A stretch of 64,000 bases of DNA, taken from positions 24,591,448-24,655,447 of the forward strand of contig NC_063154.1 in the NCBI RefSeq assembly GCF_020921035.1. Direction: 5' to 3'. This stretch comes from Rhodamnia argentea (taxonomy: Eukaryota; Streptophyta; Magnoliopsida; Myrtales; Myrtaceae). Shown here piece after piece: positions 23,504 to 33,238 of the stretch (the stretch's first letter is position 1; each line of letters begins with the position of its first letter). Below the pieces are notes generated by a model that made no database searches, had not been told where the DNA came from, and worked only from the letters and a program-made list of their open reading frames with translations. The position numbers were made by a program, and so were the translations under genes.

Positions 23504-24229
23504 GAGCCCGAGAAAGAATTATCTATCATTCTCAAAGTAATTTAAATTGTGCTTTAGAACCTTATCGATTTGAACGAGCCTAACACGCGGTTGAATTTAT
23601 GATCATAATATTTGAATTTTCAATGAATACGGGAGATTTTATGTTGGGAATAGTGTATCAAAGAATGCGTGACATCCAAAGTCCAAAATTAAGAGAGATT
23701 TGTTGAATTATTCACAAGTCAAAATCCGTCCTAAATGGCCACTATTTTGCATGGTTAATTAGAATACTCATCTTTGGGCTTTGGCTATTGTGGAATGGAC
23801 TGGGTCGGCTGCATATGTACACTCGATCTGATGAGTGCACGCAGTGATTGTACAGGTGAGGGTGCTCGACTAAGGCAAGACTTCTAGCATACTTCTAGAA
23901 TAGTAGAGGAGGAAAGGGATGAATTGGACAACATAGCAAATAAGTAGAGTATCGTTAGGCAATACGAGTCGACATTTAGAATGAGGTCGGTTCGTTTTAA
24001 GTGGAAATTTGTGATATCCCGAGTCTCATATGGATTGAGAGAGATCAGGTTAAGTAATTCATAAATCACTATGCACTTCAAATGGTTACCACTTGTGTGC
24101 TCACTCAGAATACTTCTTTTGGAGGTTTGACTCCTGTGAGACAAGTCAGATCATTACGAAATGTCCCAAGCTGGCCAACTGCCGCCCGTACATCCACGGG
24201 CCGCCGCGTGATGCCCTTTTTGCAGACGA

Positions 24230-24500
24230 AGCTGGTCCGGTGGGGATTGATAAAGCCCATGGAAGAGCTTAATCCAACTTGCTTTGTAGCCGGAACTTCT
24301 AAGCGAAAAGGAGGTCAGGTCGTGGGAATGGGAATTGGAGGGCTGGGAAAACCACCCTTGTAAGGAAAGTCTATGGGGGACCAAGTTGAGAAAAAGCATT
24401 CCGCGGTCCAAGCAGGTGTTCCCGCCCGTGACTCACTATTTCGACATTGGTGGGATTCTAGACATCATTCGACATTCTCACAACACAAGGTATGAAGACG
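24230..24500 (+). pseudogene. NB-ARC (NLR resistance gene) P-loop relic, copy A
   Basis: In the + frame this short piece reads LIKPMEELNPT, then KGGQVVGMGIGGLGKTTLVR, then KVYGDQVEKKHS. That is the region just before and around the kinase-1a P-loop of RPM1-like NB-ARC domains (GMGGLGKTTLV, then V-Y-D...KKHF). Downstream the frame drifts into unrelated sequence. No RNBS, GLPL or LRR part was seen, so this is a fragment of a once larger resistance gene, not a functional one. The same relic occurs in block B. Confidence 0.7.
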
Positions 24501-24654
24501 GCAACTTCTTACGAATTCGAGAAGCTAAAATGGTGATAGTACGAGAATGCTAATCTGGTAACTGTTGCTCGATCGAAAATACAGGGTAGTTTTGCATGAC
24601 GTATGGAGCATGGACGCATATTAATGCCGGTCCGGCTCCAGTTTCCTAACTGTT

Positions 24655-25151
24655 TTTTAAATGGTTAATACCACCAAAATCTCCAAATAAGTACATTTGT
24701 GATAAATTTAGTCAAAACTATTTTTTCAACCATTAAAATTTCCAAATTGGTATACCCGTAATAAATTTATGTCAAACTATGTTTTGACCACCAAAACTCC
24801 TAAACTAATACAATTTTGACAAGTTTACTATTCGTTAGTTTTCATTAAATTTTACCATCAAATTGCTTAGTTAGATGACACATGTCAGCCGAGGGGTGTA
24901 TCTTGAGATTTTCACCTTCTGTTTATCACAGGCGTATTGGTTTGGGATTTTTCGTGGTATTAACTCCATTTAACGGAAACTAACGGAGGATAAATTTGTC
25001 ACAAATATATCACTTTGAAGTTTTTGGTGGTCAAAAATTTAATTTGGGGTAAATTTGTCATAAGCATACCAGTTTAGAGTTTATTGTGATCAAAAAAATA
25101 ATTTTGGATAAATTTATATACCATTTGAAGTTTTTCGTGGTACTAACCTTT
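24655..25151. repeat. Dispersed AT-rich repeat, copy 2
   Basis: Colinear with the element at 1925-2270, sharing 'ttttcgtggtattaactcca', 'acggaaactaacggagga' and repeated 'gtttttggtggtc' phrases. It is absent from block B at the matching place, so it inserted into block A after the duplication or was lost from B. Confidence 0.6.
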
Positions 25152-26030
25152 TTTTAAAATAAATTTTATGGCACAATTTGTGCTTGCATTTTAACACCTT
25201 CAAAAATCTGTAGAAGACTAAGGCCCCGCTTGGTTCAGCATTGCATATGGGCTTTGGGGCTCTAAAGTTCCTTTGCCAAATGCGAACGACGTTTGGTTCG
25301 TTTTTTGCTCCACTTTGAGGAAGTGAAATTGTATCTCTAAAGGTCACCAAATGACCTTAGCTCAAAGTAGGTCTGAAGGTACTTTGGAATGCTTCATTTT
25401 CAGAATACAAATAGACTTTTTTTTCCTTCCAATTTTACCCTCGCTATATGTTCATAATTACAAAAATGTCCTTGAAACCCCTAGTTTCGATGAAGGCCTC
25501 AGCCATCAGCGGGCAGGCGGCGAGCCACTGCCAGTCTCTGGGACTAAATCACAAAAATCAAAATCTCCCTACAAGATGGAGAAATACTTGAGCCTGCACA
25601 GGAGGTTTCATTCCCACGCGGACTTGTTCAAGCACCATCTAACTTTCCCCAGTCAGCGAAACCCAAAAAACCAAAAAAAGGAGGAGGAGGAGGAGGAGGC
25701 GAGTAAGCAGCATTAATGTACTTTCTAAGTTCTTCGAGAGTTCAACGATTAGAGTAACCATTAGTCTTATGTCACCGTATTATCCCGATTCAATCAGATC
25801 GCAATATACGTCGCCGGCTAATTGAAGAGATCTGGAATACCAGCTATGTAAGCACGGATATGGCTTCGGACAGAGCAGTGAAATACTGGCATTTATGACG
25901 AGTCTCGAGTTGATGTACATATCATATTACATGCCCAAGAAAAAAAAACAAGCGTGCATGCCACAGTTTCATGCCTCCACACTACAGAGAAATCAGACAT
26001 GAGTGACTCAGAGCCATCCCAAAGTAGGAT

Positions 26031-26690
26031 TTACCCACGCAAATGGCTGCCCATGGAAGAAGCAATCAACCGGGTCCTGAGCTTGTTCACCACATCCGCA
26101 TCATCAACGTTGGGTTGAGATGGGAACAGGGCACTGGCGATGCTGACCCAGCCAGGGTTCTGACTGTTGAGCACGGAGAAGACGGTGGCTGCCTCAAAAC
26201 CATCGTTCAAGCAGAAATGGAGCAGCCCTCTTGGAAATACCATCACCTCCCCTTCCCTCATCCGCTTCTGGAACAGATTGGTCTCCGTGTCGATGAACCC
26301 GGCTATGACCACCCCTTTCGACACGTACATCATCTCCGCGCTCCTCGGGTGCGAGTGCGGCACTACCAAGCCGTCCACCTCAATGTCGAACCGTGCAACA
26401 GAGAGGCCGAGTGTGTTGAGGCCAGGGAAGTCCGCAGCGGTGGCCAGAGTCACCGCTGATCGATGGAAGTTGTCCATGTCCCCGGGGGTGCTCAGCTTTG
26501 AGCTCTTGAAATCCGACGCGCTGGTGTTCGCATAGCTCTTGCAGGGGTATCCATTTATGAAAAGAGCAGTCGATGCCGCGGTCGGACACACGTCCTCAAG
26601 ATTCTCATTATCCGCTGCGACGAGAACTTCGAAAAAGGTAATGGAGGAGACAATGAACGAGACGATTCTAAGAGCTCGATTGGGATTCAT
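26031..26690 (-). CDS. Germin-like protein, copy A
   Basis: Single exon, 219 aa, a usual germin-like length. A hydrophobic signal peptide covers about residues 1-26. Cys35 and Cys50 are the conserved N-terminal disulfide pair. The cupin metal ligands are all present: His112, His114 and Glu119 in PHSHPRSAEMMYVSKG, and His158 in FPRGLLHFCLN. A glycosylation sequon (Asn55-Thr-Ser) is retained. Germin-like proteins are secreted, manganese-binding hexamers of the cell wall; some have superoxide dismutase or oxalate oxidase activity, which cannot be assigned here. The gene differs from its tandem twin at 31491-32150 by eight residues (96% identity). TTATAATAATAA lies ~60 bp upstream of the ATG and may serve as TATA box. 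Confidence 0.93.
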   Translation of the reverse strand: MNPNRALRIVSFIVSSITFFEVLVAADNENLEDVCPTAASTALFINGYPCKSYANTSASDFKSSKLSTPGDMDNFHRSAVTLATAADFPGLNTLGLSVARFDIEVDGLVVPHSHPRSAEMMYVSKGVVIAGFIDTETNLFQKRMREGEVMVFPRGLLHFCLNDGFEAATVFSVLNSQNPGWVSIASALFPSQPNVDDADVVNKLRTRLIASSMGSHLRG

Positions 26691-27454
26691 CTTTGGTTGG
26701 GTTAAGTAGGAGTGACCACTGGTCTAGACAAATTCTTCCTTCACTTCTTTTGGGTTATTATTATAAGTGTCTATGTAGGGTCAGTTGGAGGTTGAAATCG
26801 CAAGTCATTGAGGAGGGGAGTATAGCTTTGAGTTCACTATTAAGGTGGATTGGACTTGAAGTAGGTTATGCCCCAAGAATTACCTTTTTGCTTCCAAGAA
26901 AGACGAACTCTATAAGATACACTCTTTCAGTGCCTCCTTGTCATTGTTGCGCGGACGGATGAGCTTTGATGACTCAATAGGCCAAAGCCTTGACAGAGTA
27001 ATGTTGTGTCGAGGTAGAACGACCACGAGTCCTTGAACTTTTTTTCCCGGAGAAGAAGCAATGAATCGGTTAACTCTATGCCAATAAGTCAGCCTTTTCT
27101 TCCAAAACGTAAAAAGACTTCCTTTCCATTCAGAGGAGATACATGTAGAGGGTGCTTAAGCAATCACACTGGTCCATTTCAGCTTCAGGGGTGAAGAAGA
27201 TAAAAGAAATAGCACCAAAACCAAGAAATGCTTTGAAGTCCCCATTTCTAGCCGCTATAGATCTTCAAACATGTAATGTACAAATATGCTCCACTCTGAG
27301 CAGATCTTTAACCACTATCCTCAACTATTATAGTAACAGCAAAACCATTTTAGGCCATCAGTGGAGGAGGGAAAAGGAGAGAAAAATAAATGGCCCGCGG
27401 TACAGAATCCTAAAGCCTTTTCTATATATTCAACTATTTACAGGTATCAATCAT
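26691..27454. other. Spacer between germin-like gene A and the SNARE pseudogene
   Basis: Holds the germin-like promoter region (read leftwards) and the decayed 3' flank of the SNARE-associated Golgi gene copy. It matches 32151-33238 of block B except for the ~316 bp missing here. No further gene is supported. Confidence 0.6.
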
Positions 27455-28333
27455 CTAAAATCTACAACGAAGGTGACGAAGAATTGGTACGTGTGGTTCT
27501 TTCTGGGGAAAGTTTCTCCATCTCCAGAATGCCATCACCAGATGCACAGTCCTCCCCGTTAGCCTCTTTTCAAGCTCACTTAAGGCTCTTTTGGCGTAAA
27601 CTGTGAAGGCAACTGTGGTGACGATTGCTACAATAAAAGAGACAACATTGTAAACAATTTCAACCGTGGTCAAGTGATGATTCCCCCTTTCAGATGAAGC
27701 AGTCACACATGCATTACTCCACAGCCAGAATTCTACCTTGCATTATGTTGCATCACAAGTTTTTATCTTCTGTTTGGTAAAAGAAACAGGAAGCTAATAA
27801 TATGCTTATTCGCCCAGAGATTGTCACAAACTGACCATGGAGATATCCAGAATTCAATAGAAGAGGAGCACCAGTGCTTAACTATTCGAAGTCATGCTTG
27901 CAGGAAACTAAGGCATACCTGTAGATGTAAAGGCAAGCTTCAGGTACAATTCCGGCAATAGATCCAGACAAGTAGGGCCAGAAATGCAGACTAGGAACTA
28001 CGACTGCATAATTGAAAATTGTGTAGGGAAATGGCTAGATCCTAAAGAGCGCAACCACTTTGAATTGATGGAACCAGCTCCCTTCACCAGCAAGTCTAAG
28101 CAATGCTGCATTTCGGGCCCATCTTTTCAACCATTGCTGCATATGCATTAAGAGCAATTAGTGATGAGGCAATAACTCATTAAGGTCATCTGAAGAATGA
28201 GGTCCCTTACATGTATGCGATTACGGAACAGTAGTCCTATTGAATATGGCAGGACCCCATTCCAATAGCTGTTCCAACCATTATAATTACAAAATCTAGA
28301 CCGTATCCGAATATCATTCCAGCCAGCCACATG
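27455..28333 (-). pseudogene. Truncated SNARE-associated Golgi (DedA/VTT) gene copy
   Basis: This is the duplicated 3' half of the gene at 33239-35420: parts of exons 2, 3 and 4 with their introns. At least four lesions separate it from the intact copy. (i) A 2-bp insertion in the exon 2 equivalent near 28254-28258 shifts the frame. (ii) A Ser codon in exon 3 has become TAG (28035-28037; TCG at 33877-33879 in the intact gene). (iii) About 60 bp at ~27684 is deleted, removing the splice acceptor and the start of exon 4. (iv) A 4-bp deletion near 27566 shifts the C-terminal frame. Exon 1 and the first part of exon 2 are missing because the duplication ends at 28333. Confidence 0.88.
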
Positions 28334-29667
28334 CAAAAAACATTTGACGCCATTACTTACATCTCTGTCCACCCAAGTCCTCCCCATGTCGTCTACCTTG
28401 CAGGAGTGTTCTACGATAGTCCGGTGAGATATAAAATTAGTTTACAGATTTTTTTTATTCTTTTTGGACACATGTCTATTGTCTCTCATTTTTTGGTATA
28501 ATCAGGACTCGTGCCGTTTTATAAACGGGTTAATCAGAATGTTTAAACCTCATGATGTGTTTGTGGAGATGTGCATGCAGTGGACGGAACTCCTTACCTG
28601 CAAAGGTAAAGAGTTCTACGTAGCTTTTCAAGAGTCGCGAAAATACAGAGCATGCTTCGCCCTCGGGGATTAGTTAGAGAGCGTGGGCCATTTGTTATCT
28701 TTTTTGTTCTTCAAAACTAGATTGTTTACTTTTTAATTAACGTCCCCACAGATCACCACAGAGAAGCTCAAAAGAGATATGGAAATAATTCGGGAAAGGG
28801 CCACAATTTGCGAAGACTTCAATATGAGGAATGCTATATCCACTGATCCATACATATATGCAAAATGTTTTGAGAATGCGTACCCCAGATTAGCAAGAGT
28901 TGTTCTCTATGAAAGCAATCGATTTGAGATTGGAACTTGAGTTTTACATTTATTTTCATTGTGAAACTTGATTTTGTCTATTAAATTGAGATTATATTCG
29001 CTCTTATCTTTATTTTTCATTGTTTTAGGATATTGACGGAAAATTTGTTACCCGCGGTCATTCCCATTTACTACTCCATGGCTGTGGTGGTTGGTAGTGC
29101 GTACCAAAGGGGAATGAAAGAGATACTGAAGGAGTTCTCCGTTTTCGGGTTTATGGAAAAAATTTGAATTTTGGTCGAATCTAAGTTGCTGTATTCGATT
29201 TTAAGGTCGTTTGGCTGCGTTTTTATATGAAAATGAAACTTTAGATTGTTGTGAAGCCGTATGATTCGACGGATCTTGATTTGATGCTGTAATTTTCTTT
29301 GAACGAGTTTTTAAAATCTAACGTGCGACTGTACTACGTGAACAACGAATTTCATAGGCTGAATTCTTTTGTTTCTCCGTGCTGATGGGGGTGGCCCTAT
29401 GAGGACTTTTATAGTATGTCGAAAGGGCTTTGCGCGGACGATGAGATCGCATAAAACTGAGCTCGGTAGGGGGAGTTATGACGTTAACAATTTCATCGCG
29501 CAAGCTGACCCTAGTAGACAATAATGAGTTTTCGCTACGGACTACTTTCTATTGGCTCGTATTCGTCATTTCAGCATTTAATAGGTGTATATTAGTTGAG
29601 TTCTGCAATATAGCGTCATGGACGAGCCCAACATGCGATTAAATCTACGATCATATTATTGGACGAG
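28334..29667. other. Unexplained spacer with weak coding-like stretch
   Basis: No gene is recognised. An open frame at 28464-28673 (+) gives 69 aa. A second open stretch at 28752-28940 (+) follows a 'ccccacag' acceptor-like site and reads KLKRDMEIIRERATICEDF, later YIYAKCFENAYPRLARVV, ending in a stop; its composition looks protein-like. The two cannot be joined by the obvious donor (after 28605) without breaking the second frame. This may be a decayed gene fragment of unknown family. Confidence 0.35.
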
Positions 29668-29820
29668 CCCAACCCGAGAAAGAATTAATTACCATTATCA
29701 AAGTAATTTTTATTGTGTTTTAGTACCTTATCGATTTGGACGAGCCCAACACGCGACTAAATTTACAATCATATTATTGAAATTTTCAATGAGCACAAGA
29801 GATTTTACATTGGAAATAGT

Positions 29821-29999
29821 ATTAACGTGTAATTATATGTATAATGGGATATTTTTGTAATTATATTTTATCTATATCCTTATCATAGTTAGTCACTCAT
29901 ATAAATACATATTATACAACCCCAGTTAGATTGAGCCACCATAAAGACTTTGTTGTTATTTCTCTCTGACTCTAAATATTAACATATGTTAATAGATAG
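29821..29999 (-). mobile_element. ~180 bp insertion in block B only, LTR-like
   Basis: Block A reads 'gggaatagtgtatcaaag' without interruption. Block B has ~180 bp placed between 'ggaaatagt' and 'agtgtatcaaag', with an 'atagt' or 'agt' direct repeat at the edges. The insert is AT-rich; on the minus strand it begins near 'tgttaatatttagagtcaga' and ends near 'aattacacgttaat', which resembles a short LTR or TRIM remnant. It has no coding capacity. Confidence 0.5.
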
Positions 30000-30559
30000 T
30001 GTATCAAAGAATGCGTGACATCCAAAGTCCAAGATTAAGAGAGGTTCGTTGAGTTATTTACAAGTCAACATATGCCCCAAATGACCTATATTTTGTATGT
30101 TACTTAGAATACTCGTCTTAGGGCTTTGGCCATTGTGGAACGGACCAGGTCAGCTGCATAAGTACACTCGATCTGTTGAGGGCACGTAGTGACTGTGCAG
30201 GTGAGAGTGCTTGACTAAGGCGAGACTTCTAGCATACTTTTAGAAGAGTACAGGAGAAAAGGGATGAATTTGACAACATAACAAACAGGTGGAGTATCGT
30301 TGGGCAATACGAGTCAACATTAGAATGATATCAAGTGTTTTTAAATGAAAGTTTGTGATATCCCAAATCTCGTATGGATTGAGAGAGATCATGTTAAGTG
30401 ATTCACAAATCACTATACACTCCAAATGGTCACCACTTGTGTGCTTACTCAGAATACTTCCTTTGAAGGTTTGACTCTTGCGAGACGAGCCAGATCATTA
30501 CGAAATGTCTCAAGCTGGCCAACTGCTGCCCGTGCATCCATGGAAGTGCTTGTCAACTT

Positions 30560-30725
30560 GCTTGAAGGTGAGACATCTGAGCCTAAAGGTGTTTAGGTCG
30601 TGGGAATGGGAGGGTTTGGGGAAAACCACCCTTGTAAGGAAAGTCCAGGGGGGACCAAGTTGTGAAAAAGCATTCCACTGTCCAAGCAGGAGTTCCCGTG
30701 ACTCTCACTATTTCAACATTGCATC
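30560..30725 (+). pseudogene. NB-ARC (NLR) P-loop relic, copy B
   Basis: The twin of the relic near 24.3 kb. The + strand reads GLGKTTLVRKVQGG, but the preceding VVGMGG lies in another frame because of small indels. It is shorter and more decayed than copy A. Confidence 0.65.
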
Positions 30726-31490
30726 TTCAAAGACCTCTAATGGACCCCAGTTCAAAATAGATTTAGAGGTATTTTGGAATACTTTATTTCGGGAATGTAA
30801 AAAGACTTTTTTTTTCTTTCAATTTTACCCATACCTTTATAATTACGAAAATGTCCCTGAAAACCCTAGTTTCGGCGAAGGCCTCAGCCATTGACAGGCA
30901 ACCGGCGAGCCACCGCCAATCTCTCGGACTAAATCTCAAAAATCAAAATCTGTCTACAAGATGGAGATATGTTGTATAAAAACAACAGAAAAAGAGAGAG
31001 AATTGGTTGTGTTTTAACGCAATGACACTCTGGTTTACTTCAATTTACAGTCAAGTCCTTTAGGCTACGTACTTGAAGCCTGCACAAGAGGTTTCATTCC
31101 CAAGCGGACTTGTTCAGGCAGCGTGTCATTTTCCCCCGTCAGCGGAACAAAAAAGAAGGCAAGTAACCAGCATTAATATACTTGCTAAGTTCTTCAAGAG
31201 TTCAACGATTAGAGTAACCATTGGTCTTATGTCACCTTAATATCCCGATTCAATCAGATCGCGATATACGTCGTCGGCTAATTGAAGAGATCTGGAATAC
31301 CAGCTATCTAAGCCCGGATATGGCTTCGGACAGAGCAGTGGAATGCTGGCATTTATGAAGAGTCTCGAGTTGATGTTCATATCATATTACATGCCTAAGG
31401 AAAAAAAACAAGCGTGCATGCCACAGTTTCATGCCTCCACACTACAGAGAAATCAGACATGAGTGACTCAGAGCCATCCCAAAGTAGGAT

Positions 31491-32150
31491 TTACCCACGC
31501 AAATGGCTGCCCATGGAAGAAGCAATTAACCGGGTCCTGAGCTTGTTCACCACATCCGCATCATCAACGTTGGGTTGAGATGGGAACAGGGCATCGGCGA
31601 TGCTGACCCAGCCAGGGTTCTGACTGTTGAGCACGGAGAAGACGGTGGCTGCCTCAAAACCATCGTTCAAGCAGAAATGGAGCAGCCCTCTTGGAAATAC
31701 CATCACTTCCCCTTCCCTCAACCGCTTCTGGAACAGATTGGTCTCCGTGTCGATGAACCCGGCTATGACCACCCCTTTCGACACGTACATCATCTCCGCG
31801 CTCCTCGGGTGCGTGTGCGGCACCACCAGGCCATCCACCTCAATGTCGGACCGTGCGACGGAGAGGCCGAGTGTGTTGAGGCCGGGGAAGTCCGCGGCGG
31901 TGGCCAGTGTCACTGCCGATCGATGGAAGTTGTCCATGTCCCCGGGGGTGCTCAGCTTTGAGCTCTTGAAATCCGACGCGCTGATGTTCGCATAGCTCTT
32001 GCAGGGGTATCCATTTATGAAAAGAGCAGTCGATGCTGCGGTCGGACACACGTCCTCAAGATTCTCATTATCCGCTGCGATGAGAACTTCGAAAAAGGTC
32101 ATGGAGGAGACAATGAACGAGACAATTCCGAGAGCTCGATTGGGATTCAT
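31491..32150 (-). CDS. Germin-like protein, copy B
   Basis: Single exon, 219 aa, tandem twin of the gene at 26031-26690. The signal peptide, Cys35/Cys50, sequon (now Asn55-Ile-Ser) and metal ligands His112, His114, Glu119 and His158 are intact. The eight differences from copy A are Arg8Gly, Ile17Met, Val24Ile, Thr56Ile, Phe101Ser, Ser113Thr, Met144Leu and a Ser-to-Asp change in the SIA(S/D)ALFPS stretch. Both copies look functional, so the pair is a recent expansion of a secreted apoplastic cupin. The promoter-side sequence is also duplicated, so both copies probably share expression control. Confidence 0.93.
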   Translation of the reverse strand: MNPNRALGIVSFIVSSMTFFEVLIAADNENLEDVCPTAASTALFINGYPCKSYANISASDFKSSKLSTPGDMDNFHRSAVTLATAADFPGLNTLGLSVARSDIEVDGLVVPHTHPRSAEMMYVSKGVVIAGFIDTETNLFQKRLREGEVMVFPRGLLHFCLNDGFEAATVFSVLNSQNPGWVSIADALFPSQPNVDDADVVNKLRTRLIASSMGSHLRG

Positions 32151-33238
32151 CTTCGGTTGGGTTAAGTAGGAGTGACCACTGGTCTAGACAAATTCTTCCT
32201 TCCCTTCTTTTGGGTTATTATTATAAGTGTCAATGTAGGGTCAGTTGGAGGTTGAAATCGCAAGTCATTGAGGAGGGGGAGTATAGCTTTGAGTTCACTA
32301 TTAAGGTGGATTGGACTTGAAGTAGGTTATACCCCAAGAATTGCCTTTTTGCTTCAAAGAAATATGAACTCTATAAGATACATTCTTCCAGTGCCTCCTT
32401 GTCATTGGTGCGCGCACGGATGAGCCTTGATGACTCAATAGGCGAAAGCCTCGACAGAGTAATGCTGCATGGAGGTAGAACGCGCACGGGGTCCTTGAAC
32501 TTTTTTTCCCCGGAGAAGAAGCAATGAATCGGCTAACTCTATGCCAATAAGTCACCCTTCTCTTGCAAAACGTAAAAGACTTCCTTTCCATTCAATGCTT
32601 CAATGAAACCTACTTGCACTGAATGCCATAGATACATTTCCAATGATCTAACACGTCTGGAGTGACCTGACTATGTGCCGGACTTCCTCACGAGCGCCGA
32701 ACGCCCTTTCTCCTTAACTATGCTGACAGGACTCAACACCAAAACAAAAAGACAAGTTCACAGTAATTATTCCAAGAGCCAATAATCAACTACTATTTCG
32801 AACAATGTCTATATTGGAATTAGTAGATCTGGAGCAAATTAATAGCTAATAATTAGTACAAAACTTGCACCAGTATATGTAGATCCTTACTTTAGAACAC
32901 ATAGTCAGATACAGAGGAGATACATGTAGAGGGTGCTTAAGCAATCACACAGGTCCATTTCAGCTTCAGGGGTGAAGACGAGAAAAAAATAGCACCAAAA
33001 CCAAGAAATGCACAGAAGTCCCCATTTCTAGCCGCTATAGATCTTCAAACATGTAATGTGCAAATATGCTCCACTCTGAGCAGATCTTTAACCACTATCC
33101 TCAACTATCACAGTAACAACAAAACCATTTTAGAACATCAGTGGAGGGAAAAGGAGAGAAAAATAAATGGCCCACGGTACAGAATCCTAAAGCCTTTTCT
33201 ATACATTCAACTATTTACAGGTATCGATCATCTAAAAT
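32151..33238. other. Spacer between germin-like gene B and the SNARE-associated Golgi gene
   Basis: Contains the germin-like promoter side and the probable 3' UTR of the SNARE-associated Golgi gene. About 316 bp (32596-32911) have no counterpart in block A. No gene is supported. Confidence 0.55.

Larger units (their letters stand above)
23504..28333. repeat. Tandem segmental duplication, left copy (block A)
   Basis: This block is colinear with 29668-34173. Matching landmarks, A versus B: 'gagaaagaatta' edge 23510/29676; 'gtgtatcaaagaatgcgtga' near 23650/30000; NB-ARC relic near 24300/30600; germin-like gene 26031/31491; SNARE-gene last exon 27455/33239. The right edge is sharp: both copies read 'agccagccacatg' and then diverge at 28334/34174. 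Block A has an extra stretch at about 24450-25340 (including a dispersed repeat) and lacks ~316 bp present in B at about 32596-32911. Confidence 0.9.

Noticed and set aside
26043-26535. + strand open frames of 138 and 122 codons, repeated at 31575-31995
   Set aside because: Both pairs are antisense shadows of the germin-like genes and their duplication follows from the block duplication.
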